Notes: generated by a model not told the origin, from the sequence alone. A stretch of DNA of 64,000 nt from Erodium maritimum (GCA_963921825.1 OY997594.1:8437001-8501000); one strand, 5' to 3'. Shown: positions 12,521 through 25,379, counted from the stretch's first letter. A program made the numbers and translations.

Positions 12521-14367
12521 GACCTGGTGATCTAACTTGATGTTAGGTGTTTTGATTATAACCAGAACTGATGATAAACTTTTCTTTCAATGAAAAAACG
12601 ATACACTTGTTAGTGAAATCCGATAATATCAAGTAATTGAGTGATAAACTTGTCAATGAAGCTCGAAGCAAAATACGACTGGTTATTATTGAAGAAATAT
12701 AATAAGACCTAAAACATAATTATATTTGGATACAAAATATAATCAAAATAAAACAGATGTGAAGGCAGAGATAGATGGAGAACCATAAAAGTGGTTTTCT
12801 TACTTGTTTGAATTCAAATTTTTTATTAACAAAACCTAAAATTTGAAAGGGATTCAATCATTCTAAGAAATCTAACAAGGCTAACTATACATGGAAAAAA
12901 ATATAATAAGATACCTTATTGTTGAAAAATCTCTCGGTTCATGAAGAAACAATGATTAAGTTGAGAAATAAAAATCCGCTTCGAATTTATACACATTTCT
13001 AGAAAAGGTGTTTAGGCATGGTTCATGAAATAAGAATAATGACTTTATAGAAAGTTTTAGAAAAAGTAAATTGTAATTTATCGTGTTTCCCGACTTGAAA
13101 GACTAAAATCCAAAACATTCATTGACACATAAACCAATCTCCGTTACTGATATTTGAAATTTGAATTTAAAAATTCAAGTCATACTACACATATATTCGT
13201 GTATACGACAAAAGAGATTTCACATGTTACATATGTAACTATACGTGGTGCCAAAATTCATTTGGCCTATATGTAGTTATGCATATGACCTACACAAATA
13301 AAATTCTTTGTATAGTGTATAATTGTAAAATACCAATGTTAGATCAACATTAGGAATATAATCTTCGCTCCATAATGTATGATTAATATAATCTTCCTTC
13401 CACTTAAAAGCAGATCGGCCTCATAGATGTCCCCCCGGATGAGCACTCACCAAACCTGAATGGGAATCGGCGAAGCCTGATCTGACTCCTGAACAGAAAC
13501 TCATCTGACCTGAGAGACCAAACAAGGTCAGACACGACCTGGCATCCTCCTCCCGCGCTTCTTAGGCCGAATACACCAGTTAGGACACTGTTTCCAAGTT
13601 CCCTAACTCAAGTTCCCTCTCCGGATGAGAAAGCTTTACCTCATTGCGAATCAACATAAACGTTTTATTATAATAAGTGACCTTACTATCCTTCTTCCCA
13701 ATGATTTATGTGACGAATGAATGACAACACCACCCCTGCATAGAAACACCTTGAATTATAATCCACTGGAAGAAGGCACTTTGATTGATCAAAAGTCCTA
13801 TCTCCCTCAACACCTCGAACCAATTAGACGACCAGGACCAATTTACTCAAGACGAGCTATGAGTTGAAGGTCTCCTAGGAATTAACCTTTCCCTATTCCA
13901 TTCTCCGGCTAAGGCTTAGCTACCAATGACCTATAATCTTCAAAGAAACCCTTATTTAGAGTATGAATCACCCTTTTCACCTCATTTAATGAGAAACCTT
14001 TACCTCCTCCTCCTTCTCCTCGATCACCCATTTCCCTTTTTCTGTTTCCTTAGACTCTACCTTTGACATCCTCGCTTGATTTCCCTAGAACCAAAAAACC
14101 AGTGAAACTAAACAGGGGACCAACACATTCAAATCTTCCACCACCGTCTCATAGTACGATGGTGTGGAAGTCGAGTACCCACTCACCGTAGCTCCCGCCG
14201 ATGTCCACCTCTCTGCTCCCTCATTCATCTTTTTTCACCAACCAGCAGGGTATATCCAAATCCAATGTCCAATAGATTTGCCTTCACCAAATCCAATTGG
14301 AGATTCGGTGGTTTAGGTGGACGAGGTTACTGGCGTAAAGGAGTTATTTTCGTCGTCTTCGTCTGTT
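12521..14367. other. Intergenic, partly repeat-like
   Basis: 12521-13400 is AT-rich and shows nothing. 13410-14360 is more GC-balanced, without terminal repeats or domains that I can identify; it may be an old unclassified repeat. Confidence 0.45.
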
Positions 14368-15099
14368 TTTCATGATCCTGGCTGAGTGTGTGGGTCGTAT
14401 GGCCTCAAGCCCAGGCCTGGGTATTGTGGTTGATCGAGGCTCAAATGCAGCTCTGTCGGTTTTAGCTGTAATTTCTGATATGCAAAAGCACTTGTTGATT
14501 GGACCTATTAGTCAAAAATATTTGCTTGGCCCTGATCCCGAACTCATTGAGTAGGCCTCGAAGTCTTCGATTGGGGATGGATCGGTAAAGAATTTAGAGC
14601 ATAGTGGTCCTTCGGGGGATCATGGTAGTTCTTGGAAGGATGTCTTTCTCAAACCCCCGAAACGCATGAGCCGACATCCTAAACATTTATTGGATTATTA
14701 TACTCTTCATTCTAAACCAAAAGCACGTTCTTTGAGTTGTGAAAGAATCGTGAAGCCTGTTGATGTATATAGAAGAAAAACGTGCAAGCTCGAAACCCTC
14801 AAAATGCTCAGCCTGCTCAAGCGAAGACTTTTGACGATCCAAACTTCGCTTCAGAAGGTGAAGAGTGAGTCACCAATGAGGGTTGATTTTGTTTTGTGTG
14901 TGGCCGTGTTTTTTTTAAGACTTTTAAGTCCTCTTGTTAGAGCTTTGGCCCATTCAGCTCTATAAGAGAGCTCGTCTGTAATCGTTGCCTTTGACCTGAT
15001 TCTTTTAGATACAAGGTATTGTTTTTTTTATAAGCCATATATTCTAATTTCTTCTTTGGAATAGGTTTATTAATAAAAATTTGAGTTTATAAAAAAAAC
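14368..15099 (+). mobile_element. LINE-type 3' end with ORF remnant and A tail
   Basis: An ORF1-like remnant (frames at 14372-14554 and 14666-14880) ends in the FDDPNF...EGEE region. It is followed by the conserved GAGAGCTC block and a TTTGAGTTTATAAAAAAAA tail at about 15076-15098. The end matches the copies at 4731-4932 and 4933-5352. Several stops and frame shifts interrupt it. It abuts the Copia fragment at 15100, so it probably inserted into that element. Confidence 0.5.
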
Positions 15100-15580
15100 A
15101 TGCATGCTCTCTGTGATGTCCATATACGTGTTTTGAAGCGCACCGTCCGATATATACATAGAACTCTTCATATTGGCCTTCACTTATATCGTTCAACCAC
15201 TATTAACCTCACGTCCTATACTGACGTTGATTGGGGTGGGTGTCTTGTAAGAACCGCCCCCGGTCGAACCGGTGAGTTTCGGTGAAGTTTGACTTTCGGC
15301 CGGAAAATTCAACCGAAAACTCTGGAAGTCATTCGGGGCTTTTCCGGGACCCAAAAAGCTTATACGTCATCACGGTTGGCTTAGTTGGGCCATTTCCTTT
15401 CGTTTGAGTATAATATTGGAGAAAGTCAACTTTGGTCAAACTTGGACTTTTTATCGACAAAAGCCTAATAAATTAAAGTGCTGGAATTTCATTTGGAGGC
15501 TAATGGACCCTACTTGGACACATGTCCATAAAATATTGGAAGAGAGGAAATGTTGGTCTTGGACCATTATACCCTCCTAA

Positions 15581-16502
15581 GAGCAAGAACAACGGAGCGT
15601 GCCCGCGCCCCATTTCGCGCGCGCCTGGGCCGAGGAGCGAGGCCCGCTCCGTTGTGGGCTTCGTTTTTTGCGGTCCGCTCCCCAGAAATACTGGGCTCGT
15701 TCCTCGCTCCTCAGCCAGCGCTCCTCGATCGCGGGCCGGCCCGCACTCCTCGCTCCTTCGCTCCCTGGCCACGTTGGGCCTCTCTTGGGCTGACACCTGG
15801 CTTCCACCCACGCTGATTTTTTTTTTTGAACAAATTTTTTTGTTAATTGTGGGATTCGAACCTCCAACCTCACAACTTCAAGCCTTGTGTTCTACCATTG
15901 AGCTAGATAGGCTTTTGTTATTATGTTTCATTATAATCAATATGATATACTTTTAATTTTGGAATGAAATGCATATTAAAATTTAAAATCAAATCTTCTT
16001 TTTAATAGATTATATATTATATAATTTAGTGTTGGATGATATTTCAAATAAAATAACATTTTTATGTAATATATATTTGACCATATTATCGTTTTTGTGT
16101 GTATTTATATCCGGTCTGACTCAAAGATTTTTCGTTATAGCAACTACTATGAATATTATATAGTTGACCATATTATTCTATACACATATTTTATTGATTT
16201 CTTTTCCATTATTACAAAGTTCATTTTTATTCGTGTTAAATTTATTTATTATTTATTTATTGTCATTAATTATTTTTTTCACATTTGTTTATATAATTTA
16301 AACGGTTTTTGATAAATAATTAGATAAAACAGCAAAATATCAATTAATAATCCAGTCAGCATTGTTCTGCACTCCCAGGATCTCGAGGTCCTTTCTGTTG
16401 CAAAACACCCACTTTTCTACACTCCCACTCCTTGACTTGTCCAGTCAGCACAAGGTCTGTACTCCCACTCCCTGACCAAGGTCCTTTCTGTTGTACATGC
16501 TC
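15581..16502. mobile_element. PIF/Harbinger-type MITE inside the solo LTR
   Basis: Terminal inverted repeats GAGCAAGAACAAC (left) and GAGCATGTACAAC (right, read on the minus strand) are flanked by TAA at 15578-15580 and 16503-16505. A 3-bp TAA duplication is typical of PIF/Harbinger elements. The left half is very GC-rich (15590-15820), the right half AT-rich. No transposase frame is seen. Confidence 0.65.
15843..15916 (-). repeat. tRNA-like (SINE-type) segment
   Basis: Read on the minus strand it contains TAGCTCAATGGTAGAAC (A-box-like) and, about 30 bases on, GGTTCGAATCCC (B-box-like), followed by A-rich sequence. The acceptor stem does not pair and the T stem has mismatches, so it is a degenerate tRNA pseudogene or the head of a SINE rather than a working tRNA gene. 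Confidence 0.5.
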
Positions 16503-17079
16503 TAAGGGCCTTTAAGTGGGAAAATATCTAAAAGGGCTTTTGGTCCTTTTCCAATTAGGTCTATTAAAGAAATTGGAGCATCAAATTTCAGCCATTTCCT
16601 TGTTGTGGCCGAAACCTAGAGGAAAAAGGAGAGAAGAGAGCTCCCATGGAGTCTTGAAGATGAAACAAGAGAAAAGAGGCAAATTGGATTCATTTTCTAC
16701 CCTTTTCTTCTCCAAAACCCTCCCATCTTCATCATCTCATCTTTCTAGAGGTTTGTATATCCTTAACTCTCCATTCCAAGCACTTTCATTTCATGGGTTT
16801 TCCTTGTTTTTGCTAGAAGTTGTTGGGTTTTGATTTGATTAGTGTTAGATGATGATGTTGAGAAGTGTTGGTTGGGTTGTGTTTGAAATCCTTGAGTTTT
16901 ATTGGTTTTTGGAGTTGGAATTAGTTTGGATTGTTGAGGTTTTGATGATTTCTACCATGGGTAGAGGAGCTTTGAAGTTATTTATCTGTTTTGGGAGTTT
17001 TGGTTGACTGAAAATGGAGTTTGGATGTTGATTTTCAGGAAAAAAGAGCTGGAGGTTGAAGAAGGGCGAGTCTGCCCAG

Positions 17080-17218
17080 ATCTGCCACGGATCCGTGACG
17101 GATACCGTGACGGGAGACGTCACGGCTCCGTGATGGAGTCCGTGACGGAACACGTCATGGTTCCGCGACGTCATCCGTGACGGGTGGTGTCACGGCTCCG
17201 TGACCACATCCGTGGCAG
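17080..17218. repeat. CCGTGACGG short direct and inverted repeats
   Basis: About a dozen copies of CCGTGACG or its complement CGTCACGG occur within 140 bp of the solo LTR. They are arranged in both orientations and are able to form local hairpins. They lie in the LTR interior and have no coding sense. Confidence 0.7.
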
Positions 17219-18053
17219 ACCAGTTTTGGGTAATTTTTGGGTGTTTTCATCAAGTTCGACCTTTTACTGTGAACCTGGGTTTTGGGGATCCTTTTAGACT
17301 TTTCTGGTAACTTGGTTGGTCTTTAATTAGAATTTATTTGTGTTCCAAGACCTTGGAACCGAGCTAGAGGGACGAAGACTACTCCGGGACCCGTGTGAAG
17401 AACGGAGGGGAAGCTAGCCAAACTCTACAGCAAAGGATTTATTAGAGGAAGACTGCAAGGTAGGGAAAACACTAAACTTCTCGTGCACTTGAATACTTAG
17501 TATGCCTATTAGATTAATAAAATCGGAAAGGTCTAGTTGCATGTAGGAATCACTAGAATAATCGTTTTTCCTTTACTAATAACCGGACGTGTCTAGTATG
17601 CATGCGTAGGATGCGAATGACTAGTTTAATTCGCTTTCAATACTTGGGAAATTGATTTACTGGTAGAAAGGCCGTGATGAGCCATAGGATTAGTTGTGGT
17701 TGCCTCACATGCTTGCTTGCTTAGTTTTAAGATAAGTTAAGAGTCTAATGAAACTAGTTAAACTGTATGCTTAAATGATTGCATGAATGCTTGAATAATT
17801 GGATGATTGGATGAATGCTTGAATGACTGAATGATTGAGCGGATGATCGAGTATGACTGATTGTGCCAAATGGTACGATCAGGTGATCGATGGACCGATG
17901 GATCGCGGTTGGTAAGTATAACGGTAAGTGTAAGGGTATATGGATATCCTTGTTGTGTTGTGATAAAAGTATGATTTGCTAAGCTTTAGTTGTTTGATGT
18001 GTTGTTATGTGATTCTCTTATTCGTGTTCTTAAGATGTTTGGTATGGTACTTA

Positions 18054-18057
<4 letters not shown>

Positions 18058-18090
<33 letters not shown>
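18058..18090 (+). repeat. 33-base G homopolymer
   Basis: An uninterrupted run of 33 G on the plus strand, within the solo LTR. It sits just ahead of the CCTGCGGGGC repeats. Confidence 0.95.
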
Positions 18091-18095
<5 letters not shown>

Positions 18096-18124
18096 CCGGT
18101 AGTATCATAGCCATGGGATATTGA

Positions 18125-18320
18125 TTGGTGGACCTGCGGGGCATTGGTTGGTTTATCCTGCGGGATGGCATTGGCTGGTTGATCCTGCGGGACATTGATT
18201 ATTGGACCCTGCGGGGCATTGGTGGTGGACCCTGCGGGGCAAGTGGATGGTTTACCCTGCGGGGAATGGTTACGCGTTGTTTCACCCCGGGTGTATGCGT
18301 CCTGCGGGAGCATACCCGGA
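18125..18320 (+). repeat. Degenerate CCTGCGGGGCATTGG tandem repeats
   Basis: The unit CCTGCGGGGCATTGGTTGGT, about 20-35 bp long, recurs roughly six times with variation, inside the solo LTR. It gives rise to a spurious glycine/tryptophan-rich open frame. Confidence 0.65.
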
Positions 18321-19804
18321 AATTTACCCTGTTTTGCCCCGACGATCTATGCCCCGATGACATATGATCCTTTGAGGACGTTTCCGGGGGTACCGACGAT
18401 ATGTGTTCCATTGAGGACGCTTCCGGTCACCCGATGATATGTGTCCTCTCTGGATCGAGGGGAAATCTGACATGATACGAGACTATCGTAGATCAGAGTG
18501 TCGAGGCTTAACTCTCCCATTGTGATATTTAATTGTTCTTCCTTTAACTACTCGGTAGAAACTGTTATTTTCTTGGAATGTAAATCGTTCGTTCGTCCCT
18601 CTATTTGTTTATCTCTTGAATTACGCGAGTTTCTGAAATTCGAATTAATTATGTTACTCTTTTTCATTAAAGATATTAACCGCTGTCGTACTATTTTTCC
18701 CTACTGAGCGTAAACTCACCCCTTTGGTTTGTTTACTGTTTTTTTACAGGATTGCTTGATGATTAGTGGATCCGAGACTTGGGAGCTTCGGGATGTTTTG
18801 AGTGTTGTTCTAGAGACGTTGTGGTCTATCATGTTGAACCTTATTTATCTCATACTTCATGTTAAGCTTTGACTCTTTATTTGACTTTTTAGAACATTTT
18901 ATTTGAGTAATCGATTGGAACTTACTTGAGTTTTTAAAGTGTTTATTATTGTTTTATTGTGATCTATTGTTAAATTAAGTCACGTCTCGAGTCCGGCCAA
19001 AACCGGATTTGGGGCGTGACATGTCTTGACACGAGACGTTCCACATTTTTCTTGATCTTCTAAATAGTGGGCTACACTATCACACTCCAGTACAGAGACC
19101 GAGTACCGAGGTGTTGCCGATGTCGTCTTTGAGTCATGCTGACTTCGTAATTTTCTTCTGGAACTTCATTACCCTATTACTCGAGCCACTATTGTATACT
19201 GCGATAACATCAATGACATATGTCTCTTGGGTAACCCGATCCAGAACCAACATACGAAGGACGTTGAGAGTATATTTACTTTGCCCGAGAAAAGGTTGCT
19301 CGTGGACAAGTCCGTTTTTACATGTACCCTTATGCTCCCAAATTGCCGGAAATTTCACTAAAGGTCTTCTGAAGGTTCTATTCGATGACTTTCAGTCCAG
19401 TCTAAACGTCTGGGAACTTCTCGTACCTACTTCAAGAACGTGTTCGATATACTTTGATAACGATCATTTGAATTTTGGTTTCCAAACTATGATCATTGTA
19501 TTTTATAGTTCAAACTATGATCATCTGTATTTTGTAATTTAAACCATGTGTACCTATCTCTATTTATATTTGTATATAAACAAGTGATCGATATTATACA
19601 TAGAAATTAAAACATCCATCATCAACAGCATGAGCTAGAGGCTTGAAGCAGGATCCTTTGTTTATTGGACTGGATTGTGATCCCACCTTCTGAAATTGAG
19701 AGTGTTCCACATCAAGGAGGCAGATATGGGGATCATGCTCCTCTAAAATGCTGATTGAATAATTAATAATGCTTTTGCTGAATTTGTTAAATGCATATTA
19801 AATT

Positions 19805-20626
19805 TAGGGGTGGACAAAAAAATTCGCCCCGCCGAATTCTGACCGAAACCGACCGCAATCGGGACTGAAAAAACCGGAGCCGGAGGTTTCCGGTGCAATT
19901 CCGGTGTAAAAATAGGTGAACCGGTAGTAGGGAGGTCGGTTTCCGGTTTGAGAAATTCTGAACCGTCAGTGGACCGGCCCGACCGGACCTTTGGGCTCTT
20001 AGAAGCCCATTCATTGTTTCTGTACAAGTCCATACATACATTTTGCAGATCAGCCTATTGATGGCATTAGGGTCTTTGTGCTTTTAGGCCCATTTATTGA
20101 TCTTCCGCTACCATGAAATATAGACCATTGATTTTAGGTCAACAATCTCAACCATCCATCTCATACTACATACACCACACATACATCTCTGCCTCTATTG
20201 TTCTTTCCCCATAAATGCTTTCTCTTCAACATGTTGCTGCGGCATGTTCTAGCAATTGTTATCCCAAGAATGATAGCTTCTTCAACACACGACACAGAAC
20301 TATCAACTCTTCTTCTATATTTTCTAATATTTCAATTTGTTTGCTCTCTTGATCTCTATCTCCCTTTTGCTTTGTTTTCCCTCACTCTCGGCGAATGAAT
20401 GCTACAGAAATTGGCACCGTTCTTCTGATATTTTTCTGGAATTTGGACCATAATAGAGACACACTTTATCAGTATGCATGGTCGGTTGAAACCGTAAAAC
20501 CGACCGGATTTTATTTGGTCGTTTTTTTTTGTGTTTTACCGGTGCCGATTATTGGAGACCGAGAAGTTCCGGTGTGGTGCTTGGAGTTGGGACGATGGTC
20601 GGTTAAACCGACCATGCCCACCCCTA
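19805..20626. mobile_element. Non-autonomous hAT element (822 bp)
   Basis: The ends are TAGGGGTGG and CCACCCCTA, the terminal repeat typical of plant hAT elements. Identical 8-bp duplications ATTAAATT flank it at 19797-19804 and 20627-20634. Subterminal regions are rich in CCGGT/ACCGG motifs in both orientations. No transposase coding is present. Confidence 0.85.
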
Positions 20627-20634
20627 ATTAAATT

Positions 20635-21240
20635 AACAAAATAATAAATAAAATAGACATAAAATACATAAATTTAATTAATAAATAAACTAAAATGCAA
20701 AAGTAATTAATAAATACAATTAAATAACTAAAATAGATAATGAAACTTGAAATTTCATTAGAACTCGTCATCGTCGTTTGAGCCTCGTCGTCGGACATTT
20801 TTTATCGCAGCTAGAAAAATGATTTTCAAAATAAAAAAAACTGATTTTTAAAATTTAAAACTAATTTTTTGAATTAAAAACAGATATTTTTTTGTATATT
20901 TATATATATTTATTAAAAACTAATTATAAATATAAATATATATTTATATTTATATTTATATATATAAATCAGATAATTAACAAAATATATATCAAACTGA
21001 TTGTTTTTTTGCAGGCCACGCGTCACACAGGGAGTGGGCATCAGGGAGGCAGCGAGGCCACGAGGCGCGAGGTCGAAATCAGCCTCGCGCTCGGCCTAGC
21101 GAGGCCGAAGCCTAGCAATCTGCCCCGCTCCCCACATCGCGCCGCCACTGAACCCCGCACCCCGCACCCGCGTCCTCGCGCTCCTGCCCCGCCCACCTGC
21201 CCCGTGCGATGTACGTGCTCTTAGATCGTGTTATATCTTG
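20635..21240. repeat. AT-rich segment with GC-rich end, MITE-like
   Basis: A long AT-rich stretch runs up to 21000 and turns into a very GC-rich block (21010-21215) ending GATGTACGTGCTCTTA. That end resembles the right terminus of the Harbinger-type MITE at 16502, which has a similar AT/GC split. The matching left end was not found, so this may be an incomplete copy. Confidence 0.4.
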
Positions 21241-22036
21241 AATTTCTAGGTTTCTGTTATAGTTGTCTATCACAATTCACAAACAATATATTAGGTGGGC
21301 TGCACCATCTTTACTTCCTGCAGCACATAGCAATCTGCTACTTCCATCTACTTTAATGATCACACTTAGAAATCGAACAAAACTGGAAAATAATCAATAT
21401 AAAATACATTTTAAATTGGATATCATAAAAAAACTGGATACCCTATTTAATGCCTCCAGAGGCCTGTCATTCCAATACAACAAGCAATGGTTTCTCGCTA
21501 ATGAAGTGAATCAACAAATGTTGCCCTTCAAAAGTTCTCTTGAAAAGGCAAAATGTTTCTAATGCTTGTCAAAAAACGAATTTATCTACTTAAACAAAGC
21601 AAGTTGCTCCAGGATATTTGCAATGTTGAGGAGATCGTACACCCTATTCATTCATTTTGTGACTAGTTCAAACTTCATTCTACGCCGTCTGAAACATAAT
21701 ATTAATCATCACACTCAGAAACCAATTTCAAAAAAAAAATGATAGCACAGTATTAAGAAATATATTCCTTACTAAACAGGGACAGTTCCAGACAACCAAA
21801 GGCCAAATTCATGTTTAGATTTTAATTTTACTCCAGCACTTAACATTTATGATTTCCATTTTGGACCATTTCTGCCACAAGGCAGATGTGGTTCCAATCA
21901 TAGGGTGGGTTGAACTAATAGGTTCGTCCATGATGTTTCAAAAGAAGGATAAATTAGAACCATGTATTGCAAATATAGACTTTACCTTTGCATATACAGC
22001 TGAATTCAAACTTGAGATTCATTTTTTGCTGGTGCA
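21241..22036. other. Downstream flank of the GT77 gene
   Basis: No supportable gene. The 3' untranslated region of the minus-strand glycosyltransferase gene should lie at its right-hand end. Confidence 0.5.
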
Positions 22037-24675
22037 TTAATCTGGCGGCGCGAATGGACGCTGGAGAGGAGAATTATAACAGATGGGGGAAGATTGTAAA
22101 GGCATTGTCAGTCTTTTGAAAACAATAATATTTTCAACCAAAATCAGATATCAAAGATAGAGAAGCATGATTATACCTGCAATTATATGGAACCCTCCAG
22201 GATAATATGGCTGCTCTTTTGAAACTCGGTGGTAATGACTGGTAGAGCTTCCAATCTTGAAGCATAATCTTAAGATCAATAAGCTTGCTATCCATGCCAA
22301 AACAACAATTTGCATGCATTGTACAAACTGCATTTAAATCTTTACTAGGTTCACAAAGCCCACCAAAGTACTTGGTATCCAGGAATTTCATCTTCAATCC
22401 AATGTCCTCTAGGATGGGATCTGATTTGATGAGATTCAGGACATCCTGATCATGTTTTCCAGGATACGTTTCCTGTGAAGAGTACCAGAATTTGTAGAAC
22501 TCAATTGACCGGTTATTAGCCTTCACATAGTTAAACCCTCCATTAGGGCTGTTCTCAACATCATCAGAGCTGCCAGTGAAATGATCACATGCAATCTGGA
22601 AATCTGCATCCAAATAAAACCGCGGAAACGGGTTCCTGAACCACATGATATCAGCATCCTGGAGGAAACCAATCATAGAGGATTGAATATGAAGCAAAAA
22701 ATATCCGCTAGGCAGACTGGACTTGGATAACAATATAAAATAACATCAAAATCAGTATGTAATAGCATGCTTTACGAGAACTAAGATATATGTTTGCAGC
22801 TAGCTACTATCTCCATTACCGAATTCTGATCCATCAGTGGAATTGTATCAAAAGCATTATGTATCTTATGACACTAAGCAAATTCCAAGCAAGATGAGTT
22901 GAATGATTTGGTCTTATTTTGTGGTCAGCCCACATATCACATATGAATAGTTCCCCATTGAGAGCATCACTACTTGTTCCTGTATTTTAATTTCTTCTTC
23001 AGACCCAGGTGCAAGAGAAACGACCTAGTACATGCCTACCATCTTTTTACATTTCAGCTTGAGGGATTATAAACACTAAAGATCCTTGCATAAATAGAAG
23101 GTGCATAACGCAATACAAAGAGAATCATGATATATATTTTTGCGAAAAATGGCAGAAAAGGTGCCATCACAGGGTTAATTTATTAAAAATAGTTGGGACC
23201 AAAAAGAAATTTAACCTTTATAAACAAGGACAATACTTGTAGACCTCCCAAAATGAAATATCATGATACAACTGTTCAGAAAGACTTTTTGGTCAATAAA
23301 CACATAAGCCACAGTTATCATTTAAGCTGACATCAAATAAAATATGCATCCAAAGTATCAATAACAACCATAGAGATGCAATAATGATAGATGCTATTAA
23401 AAGGTTATGTTGCAATGTCAGTTCACTCTACTATATATATAAGTATTCAAATAATTTGAATATATGCTAAATAAACCAGCTCATTTTATCAACTTATCAC
23501 AAACTTAAACAAGAACATCACAACTTCAAACTAGCCAATCAAAGAAAATCAGCAAGGTTGTATTAGTGTAGTTATGATGACTTTCCTTTGAAGGACAGAG
23601 GAGGGTAGGGAAATACCGTGAAAATAAAATTGTATCCCATCTCCAAAACAGCACTCAAAAATTTAATCCTTCTCCACATCATCTTCAAGTAGTCGTTTGT
23701 CATAAAGTATGCCTCATGAGAGAAATCAACTCCTTCAGTGACTAGAGCGTAGCAATGAGGATGTATAATCAAACACCGTTTATATGCGTCTTCATCCAAA
23801 CAAATAATTACCAAATGGCGCAAAAGTCCTTCGGTGCCATTTCCAATTCTAAAGCTCTCGAGGAAGAGGTCAAGGACCGAATATGGAACCGCCCAAGCTT
23901 GATTTAGAGTTGTTAAGATGACAGTTTTATCTTCCATGGCGGCCTTTTCCAAAACTATGCGAAGCTTATCTTCCTCTGTAAGCTAAAAACAATCCGAAGA
24001 AGATATCATCCCATCGGAACATTACACCAATTATACAATGAACACCAACAAGGAGGAAAGACCATCATAAAAATATGCTTACATCTTTAGTTTCATTCCA
24101 TTATATCTCTCTCTTTCTCTTCCCTTTCCTTTCCTACTTACATGATTTTTCATGTTCTTAGCTGAAACTACATGTTCTAGGAAATAGCAGAAATCAAGAG
24201 CCAAAATATGGATACACAAACAATATATTGAGTGATTTGATTAGAATTAGATAGTATGAGGATTATATTCATCGTAATGTAAATAAACAGATGGCAAATC
24301 TTCTCATCACTCTACCAAAATGCTAAATACAAATCGAGCCCCAAATTATTGTGAGTTCAGAAACAACATCTCCAAAATTAGCCTGAGAAATGAAATGAAA
24401 CGCACCTCGGGAGGAGCTTGATGGAAAGAGGAGAAAAGGAAGGGGAAGGGGGAGGATGTGGAGAGGAAATGGAGAGAGTCGGAGGAGTGGTAGAGGAGGA
24501 AGCAGGAGAGGGAGGCGGCGAGGAAGAGGAGGGAGAGGGAGAGGGAGCGGCGGAGGAGGGAGTGGGGGGAGGGGGAGGAGGGGAGCATCTTGACGGCGGA
24601 GGGGGAGATGGAGGTGGAGGTAGGGGAGCGCCTCCGGTGAGGCAGCGGAGAGTCCGGCGGCGAAAGTGAAGTCAT
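22037..24675 (-). CDS. GT77-like nucleotide-diphospho-sugar transferase (At4g15970 type)
   Basis: Four exons (24675-24406, 23982-23617, 22658-22177, 22112-22037) join in frame to 397 residues. A hydrophobic segment at about 44-62 after a basic, Ser/Pro-rich N-terminus fits a type II Golgi membrane protein. The catalytic part starts with VILTTLNQAWA and holds a DxD motif, DAD at 213-215, in the FTDADIMWFRNPF context that binds the nucleotide-sugar metal ion. Further family marks are the GGFNYVKANNRS, KHDQDVLNLI and SWRVPYNC stretches. Family knowledge: these are Golgi glycosyltransferases related to reduced-residual-arabinose enzymes; donor and acceptor are not established for this subgroup. 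All introns have GT-AG ends. The short last exon (24 complete residues) is the weakest part; the neighbouring exons are secure. Confidence 0.85.
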
Positions 24676-25379
24676 GACGCACCAGAGTGAACCGTCCTTA
24701 AATAGCATTGAGAAATTGGATCATGTGAGAGAAGGCTCGGCCTCTGCCTCGGCGGTTATCGACCTCAGTGATATTCGGTTGCTTTTGCCCCTTCGCATCA
24801 ACAGACAGATCCCACAGAAGCAGTGTGTGATTGTGTTTGTTGGTTGTTTCTCGTCTCCATTTAAATTGAAACTGGGATCTGTGGGACCCATGCAGACTCG
24901 TTATCCTAGCTTTGAATTTTGTAGGGAAGAAATGGTCTTCTATCTAATTTAAGGTCAATTGAATTAAAATAATAACTAATGTAAAAAAAAGGAGTAAACA
25001 TGATAAAAGGTGGCTGAGTTAGTAAGTAAACATGTGAAATAATGTGGTCTGTACATCTAATATATATTTTTCCCTAAAATCAAATGAAAATAATCAATGA
25101 AATATATGTATCTAAAAAAACAATGAAATAAATGTGAAACAAAATTGTCTTTTATCTTTTTGTTTGAGCATATGTTAAGTTTTATTGATCATAAATGAGA
25201 AACTATATACACAAACCGGAAGAAATAAAAGACCAGAATAAAATGCAACACGAAGAGAGATAATAGAAAATTAGAAGAAAAAATAGCTAATAAATGAAGA
25301 TTCAAAAAAATTGAGGGGTGCCCATGTACCTCCACCAATGTCAGCATCTTTGTATTTTTGAAGCTCGTCATTATCAATG
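24676..25379. other. Upstream flank of the GT77 gene and intergenic DNA
   Basis: The first 250 bp are the likely promoter and 5' leader of the minus-strand gene; no TATA box was assigned. The rest is AT-rich with no gene recognised. Confidence 0.5.

Larger units (their letters stand above)
15246..19021 (-). mobile_element. Solo LTR, 3776 bp, with 5-bp target duplication
   Basis: The segment begins TGTAAGAACCGCC and ends GGGGCGTGACA, that is, TG...CA termini, and is flanked by TGTCT at 15241-15245 and 19022-19026. In the minus orientation it starts TGTCACGCCCCAAATCCGG, the kind of terminus common in plant Gypsy LTRs. There is no gag or pol coding between the ends, so it is best read as a solo LTR left by recombination, inserted in the older Copia fragment. 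It contains a MITE, a tRNA-like stretch, repeats and a long G tract. The identical 5-bp duplications fit a comparatively recent insertion. Family assignment to Gypsy is inferred. Confidence 0.75.
15100..19560 (+). mobile_element. Copia retrotransposon fragment, split by a later LTR insertion
   Basis: The left part (15100-15245) encodes a piece of Ty1/Copia reverse transcriptase/RNase H with the VLKR..RYI..TLHIGLHLY and SYTDVDWGG motifs. The right part (about 19027-19560) carries the end of the same region (FTKGL, LNV). A complete LTR inserted between them with a 5-bp duplication. Only the 3' portion of a Copia polyprotein survives and it is an old, clearly broken copy with multiple disruptions. 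The right limit is approximate; 19560-19740 may hold LTR remains. Confidence 0.75.

Noticed and set aside
15843-15916. A functional tRNA gene
   Set aside because: The A and B boxes are recognisable but the acceptor and T stems do not pair, so it is a degenerate tRNA-like or SINE piece.
15522-15956. 144-codon frame in the GC-rich part of the solo LTR
   Set aside because: It is explained by the GC-rich half of the MITE at 15581-16502; both strands give equally long frames and no domain appears.
18005-18437. Gly/Pro-rich frames around the G run
   Set aside because: They arise from the poly-G tract and the CCTGCGGGGC repeats.
24418-24669. Glu/Gly-rich plus-strand frame at the GT77 first exon
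   Set aside because: It is the complement of the Ser/Pro/Leu-rich N-terminal exon of the glycosyltransferase.
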